Assembly (NCBI GenBank): GCA_934086355.1 | Contig: CAKOID010000034.1 | Span: 1 to 7,369, forward strand | Length of the DNA stretch: 7,369 nt | Origin: an uncultured Bacilli bacterium | Lineage (GTDB): Bacteria; Bacillota_I; Bacilli_A; RF39; UBA660 | Reading direction: 5' to 3' | In this document: piece by piece, positions 5,296 through 7,369 of the stretch | How positions within the stretch are numbered: position 1 is the stretch's first letter | How the letters are laid out: the number at the start of each line of letters is the position of its first letter | The notes under the pieces: generated by a model | The model's input: the letters and a program-made list of their open reading frames with translations, nothing else | Databases searched by the model: none | Told to the model about the DNA's origin: nothing | Made by a program: the position numbers and the translations under genes

Positions 5296-5778
5296 ATGCA
5301 TATCTTAATAATCGAAGATGAATACGCTCTTGCAGAACTAATAAAAGAAAAATTAACTAAAGATAGTTACATTGTAGATATAGAAACAGATGGTGAAGAA
5401 GGTTATTACAATGCCTTGTCTGGACTATATGATTTAATAATATTAGATGTAATGTTACCAAGTATGAATGGTTTTGAAATATTAAAAAAACTAAGAGAAG
5501 AAGAAATAGAAAGTAAAGTCATAATGTTAACAGCCAAATCAATGCTCGAAGATAAACTAAATGGTTTAGAAAATGGAGCGGATGACTACTTAACAAAACC
5601 ATTTCATATTGAAGAGTTATTAGCAAGAGTAAATATTCAGTTAAATAAAACAAGTACTAGTAAAAAGAAAAAAATATCTTATGAAGATATAGAAATAGAT
5701 ATAACAAAATCAGTACTAAAAAATACTAACAATAATGAAGAAGTAGAACTAGTATGTAAAAAATTAAAATGGTTATAA
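5296..5778 (+). CDS. OmpR/PhoB-family response regulator, truncated in the DNA-binding domain
   Basis: A 160-residue product beginning after a good SD (GAGGTGAT, 5-nt spacer). Residues 1-115 form a complete receiver domain: acidic pocket E7-D8, phosphoacceptor D51 in LIILDVMLP, T79 in MLTAK, and K101-P102 in LTKPF. After a Lys-rich linker (123-126) the winged-helix output domain starts normally, with ISYEDIEIDITKSVLKN and EEVELV. It then breaks off at CKKLKWL and TAA, where family members continue for about 60-70 residues with the recognition helix and wing. Without these it cannot bind DNA as an OmpR-type regulator. There is no sensor kinase downstream; a terminator follows within 40 nt. It is most likely a pseudogene left by point mutation and deletion. 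A stand-alone receiver is possible but less likely, because the output domain is cut mid-fold. Confidence 0.85.
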   Translation: MHILIIEDEYALAELIKEKLTKDSYIVDIETDGEEGYYNALSGLYDLIILDVMLPSMNGFEILKKLREEEIESKVIMLTAKSMLEDKLNGLENGADDYLTKPFHIEELLARVNIQLNKTSTSKKKKISYEDIEIDITKSVLKNTNNNEEVELVCKKLKWL

Positions 5779-5814
5779 ATTATATGTAAATAACACCGCT
5801 ATAAATTAAATATC

Positions 5815-5849
5815 AAAAAGATACTAAAAAGTAAAATTAGTATCTTTTT
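5815..5849 (+). terminator. Intrinsic terminator after the truncated response regulator
   Basis: A perfect 13-bp stem (5815-5827 with 5837-5849) with a 9-nt loop. The 3' arm ends in five T, followed by ATACT. It could also work weakly on the minus strand, because the 5' arm starts with A5. Confidence 0.8.
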
Positions 5850-5861
5850 ATACTAGTCAAG

Positions 5862-5891
5862 TTAACCAAATTAACATTATTTACATATACT
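5862..5891 (+). promoter_or_regulatory. Possible promoter for the amidase gene
   Basis: TTAACC (5862-5867, 4/6 to the -35 consensus) and TATACT (5886-5891, 5/6 to the -10 consensus) are 18 bp apart. The start of transcription would fall near 5898, right at the SD, giving a very short leader. Recorded as tentative. Confidence 0.35.
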
Positions 5892-5896
5892 ACTTT

Positions 5897-5905
5897 GAAG
5901 GTGAT
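5897..5905 (+). promoter_or_regulatory. Shine-Dalgarno GAAGGTGAT selecting ATG 5910
   Basis: GAAGGTGAT followed by AACT and ATG 5910 is a strong ribosome binding site. The in-frame TTG at 5895 overlaps it and has no SD, so the 463-residue reading should be shortened by five residues. Confidence 0.85.
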
Positions 5906-5909
5906 AACT

Positions 5910-7286
5910 ATGAATAATAATGAAGATAGAGCGGTCCGTAAAGTAATAATTGACCCAGGTCACGGTGGTACTGATTCTGGTGCTACAGGCAATAATTTAC
6001 TAGAAAAAGACTATAATCTATTAATATCCAAATACATGTATGATAGATTTAAAGAGTTAGGAATACCGGTAGCTATAACTAGAGACTCAGATACCACATT
6101 ATCTCCAACTGATAGAGTAAACACTATTTTAAATAAGTTTGGTAATTCATCTGATGTTATACTAATATCCAATCATGTTAATTCAGGGGGCGGCGAAGGA
6201 GCCGAAGTCATATATGCCCTAAGGAACAAAGATACCCTAGCCAAAAACATTCTAAACAATATCGGAGCCACTGGACAAGAAACAAGAAAATACTATCAAA
6301 GAAGACTACCAAGTGATACCTCAAAAGACTACTATTTCATACATCGAAATACTGGTAACCTAGAGCCACTAATTGTTGAGTATGGCTTCATAGATAATGC
6401 CAAAGATGTAGGCTTTCTAAAAGAAAACTATGAAGAACTAGCAGAAGCTGTCATATCCACAGTAGCAAACTATATAGGAGTACCATACACACCGCCTGAA
6501 GGATTAATAACCAATACCTACATAGTACAAAAGGGCGACTCACTATATAGCATTGCCAATAAACTAGGTACCACGGTTTCAGAATTAAAAAGAGAAAACA
6601 ATCTTACCTCAAACACTCTCCAGATAGGAGAGGTCTTAAGAATACCATCAAAAGAAGTATATGATGGAGAAACCAATATCTATACTGTAAAAAGTGGTGA
6701 CTCACTATACAAGATAGCTCAAAACAATAACACCACTATTGATGAAATAAAAAGATTAAATAATTTAACATCAAATAACCTTATAATAGGCCAGACACTA
6801 AAACTACCAAGCCCTCTTACTCCAGAAAATACTTATACAGTAAAAAGTGGCGATTCTCTATATAAAATAGCCCAAAAATATAATACCACAGTAGATGAAA
6901 TAAAAAGGTTAAATAATCTTACTTCAAACATTTTATCCGTAGGTCAGGTCTTAAAACTACCAACCACATCATCCGAAACACCATCATCAAATACAGTAAA
7001 TTATACCGTTAAGTCAGGCGACTCTTTATACAAGATAGCAAATCAGTATAATGTAACTGTAGATGCTATCAAAAGAGCCAATAATCTAACTACCAATACT
7101 CTCCAAATAGGTCAGGTATTAAGAATACCACTAGGTACTTCAAGGGAAACAACATATACAGTTAAATCAGGCGATTCTCTATATTCTATAGCTAAAAAGT
7201 ATAACACAACAGTAAACAGACTAAAAGAGCTAAATAATCTTAGTTCAAATCTATTAAATATAGGTCAAATATTAATCGTAGGATAA
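5910..7286 (+). CDS. N-acetylmuramoyl-L-alanine amidase (Amidase_3) with five LysM repeats
   Basis: This 458-residue enzyme cleaves the amide bond between N-acetylmuramic acid and the stem-peptide L-Ala of peptidoglycan. Residues 11-190 are an Amidase_3 domain. H18 in DPGHGG, E32 in LLEKDYN and H89 in SNHVNSGGG are the zinc ligands, and E157 in VEYGFIDN is the catalytic Glu. IDPGHGG, GATGN, HVNSGGG and GFID match Bacillus CwlC-type mother-cell lysis amidases, which also lack a signal peptide. Residues 204-246, 257-300, 308-351, 364-407 and 415-458 are LysM peptidoglycan-binding repeats (YTVKSGDSLYKIA type) joined by Ser/Thr/Pro-rich linkers. No signal peptide or TM segment is present, so release by sporulation-type lysis, a holin or a non-classical route must be assumed. 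The GC content is higher than in genes to the left. It is a single-gene unit followed by a terminator. Confidence 0.93.
   Translation: MNNNEDRAVRKVIIDPGHGGTDSGATGNNLLEKDYNLLISKYMYDRFKELGIPVAITRDSDTTLSPTDRVNTILNKFGNSSDVILISNHVNSGGGEGAEVIYALRNKDTLAKNILNNIGATGQETRKYYQRRLPSDTSKDYYFIHRNTGNLEPLIVEYGFIDNAKDVGFLKENYEELAEAVISTVANYIGVPYTPPEGLITNTYIVQKGDSLYSIANKLGTTVSELKRENNLTSNTLQIGEVLRIPSKEVYDGETNIYTVKSGDSLYKIAQNNNTTIDEIKRLNNLTSNNLIIGQTLKLPSPLTPENTYTVKSGDSLYKIAQKYNTTVDEIKRLNNLTSNILSVGQVLKLPTTSSETPSSNTVNYTVKSGDSLYKIANQYNVTVDAIKRANNLTTNTLQIGQVLRIPLGTSRETTYTVKSGDSLYSIAKKYNTTVNRLKELNNLSSNLLNIGQILIVG
6519..7283 (+). repeat. Five tandem LysM-coding repeats
   Basis: The units lie at 6519-6647, 6678-6809, 6831-6962, 6999-7130 and 7152-7283. 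They share GDSLY...A and a NNLTSN..L.IGQ.L.iP ending, and are similar at the DNA level too (for example AGTGG(T/C)GA(C/T)TC(A/T)CTATA). Units 2-5 are most alike, starting YTVKSGDSLY. Unit 1 starts YIVQKGDSLY and is more divergent. Linkers of 7-12 residues separate them. Confidence 0.9.
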
Positions 7287-7295
7287 TGTCCATAT

Positions 7296-7334
7296 AGAAA
7301 GTATATAATAATATATTTTCTTTTTCTTTATATT
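7296..7334 (+). terminator. Intrinsic terminator after the amidase
   Basis: An 11-bp stem (7296-7306 with 7311-7321, one G·T), tetraloop AATA, and the T-rich tail TTTTCTTTATATTT. It lies 10 nt after the stop codon. Confidence 0.8.
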
Positions 7335-7335
7335 T

Positions 7336-7361
7336 CCCCTTAAGCCCGTAGTCTTTCGGGG
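7336..7361 (+). other. GC-rich paired element at the window edge
   Basis: CCCC (7336-7339) can pair with GGGG (7358-7361), or CCCG (7345-7348) with CGGG (7357-7360); the two pairings are mutually exclusive. This short GC-rich patch stands out in AT-rich DNA and may be the edge of a structured RNA or regulatory leader that continues past the window. Its strand and identity cannot be decided. Confidence 0.3.
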
Positions 7362-7369
7362 CATTATGA

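Noticed and set aside
5895..5909. TTG start for the amidase
   Set aside because: The TTG overlaps the strong SD of ATG 5910, and the five added residues are not part of the amidase fold.
6519..7283. CRISPR-like or other DNA-level tandem repeat
   Set aside because: The periodicity is fully explained by LysM protein repeats in one open frame, with diverged copies and coding linkers.
7336..7369. Resemblance of the minus strand to part of a c-di-GMP-I (GEMM) riboswitch (CGAAAGACTACGGGCTTAAGG)
   Set aside because: The expected 3' half and closing P1 strand are not found downstream on that strand, and the next thing on the minus strand is the terminator and the end of the amidase, with no gene to control. 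The 5' half lies outside the window.
1..7369. Mycoplasma-type genetic code (TGA = Trp)
   Set aside because: All tryptophans in the convincing genes are TGG, none contains an in-frame TGA, and TGA terminates the gene at 4654-4656. Reading through would add only one further codon before a TAG.

Overview
This is an AT-rich, plus-strand-only stretch of a low-GC Gram-positive (Firmicutes/Bacilli-type) chromosome. The Shine-Dalgarno sequences match the Bacillus-type anti-SD (AGGAGG, AGGTGAT). Intrinsic terminators follow most units, and the right end carries a CwlC-like peptidoglycan amidase with LysM repeats. Tryptophan is written TGG and TGA serves as a stop, so the standard bacterial code fits and the Mycoplasma code is not needed. 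The species cannot be named from the window.

Left part (1-1160): the C-terminal tail of a cut-off gene is followed closely by a peptidase-MA-like HExxH...E protein. After it comes a small helical ORF with no visible SD and an in-frame TAG, then a strong terminator. Middle-left (1190-1960): apparently decaying DNA. It holds the C-terminal remnant of a HATPase_c_4/AlbA-type ATP-binding regulator and a small two-helix membrane ORF without an SD, and it ends in a terminator and two abutting perfect hairpins.

Centre (2060-5220): three probable transcription units. The first is a two-gene operon, led by an extended -10 promoter and AGGAGG, that encodes a gluzincin-type metallopeptidase and a protein with ADP-ribosyltransferase-like motifs. 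The second is a DUF4238-like protein with an unfamiliar N-terminal domain. The third is a 96-aa basic orphan whose predicted -35 lies inside a 15-bp palindrome. Three terminators in the window share almost the same sequence.

Right part (5220-7369): an OmpR/PhoB response regulator that stops early in its DNA-binding domain, with no histidine kinase beside it. Next is a 458-aa amidase with five LysM repeats and no signal peptide, which has visibly higher GC than the genes to its left. The overall picture is an accessory region of orphan and decaying genes abutting a more chromosomal-looking cell-wall gene. The best candidate for an undescribed system is the metallopeptidase plus ART-like pair at 2142-3569.
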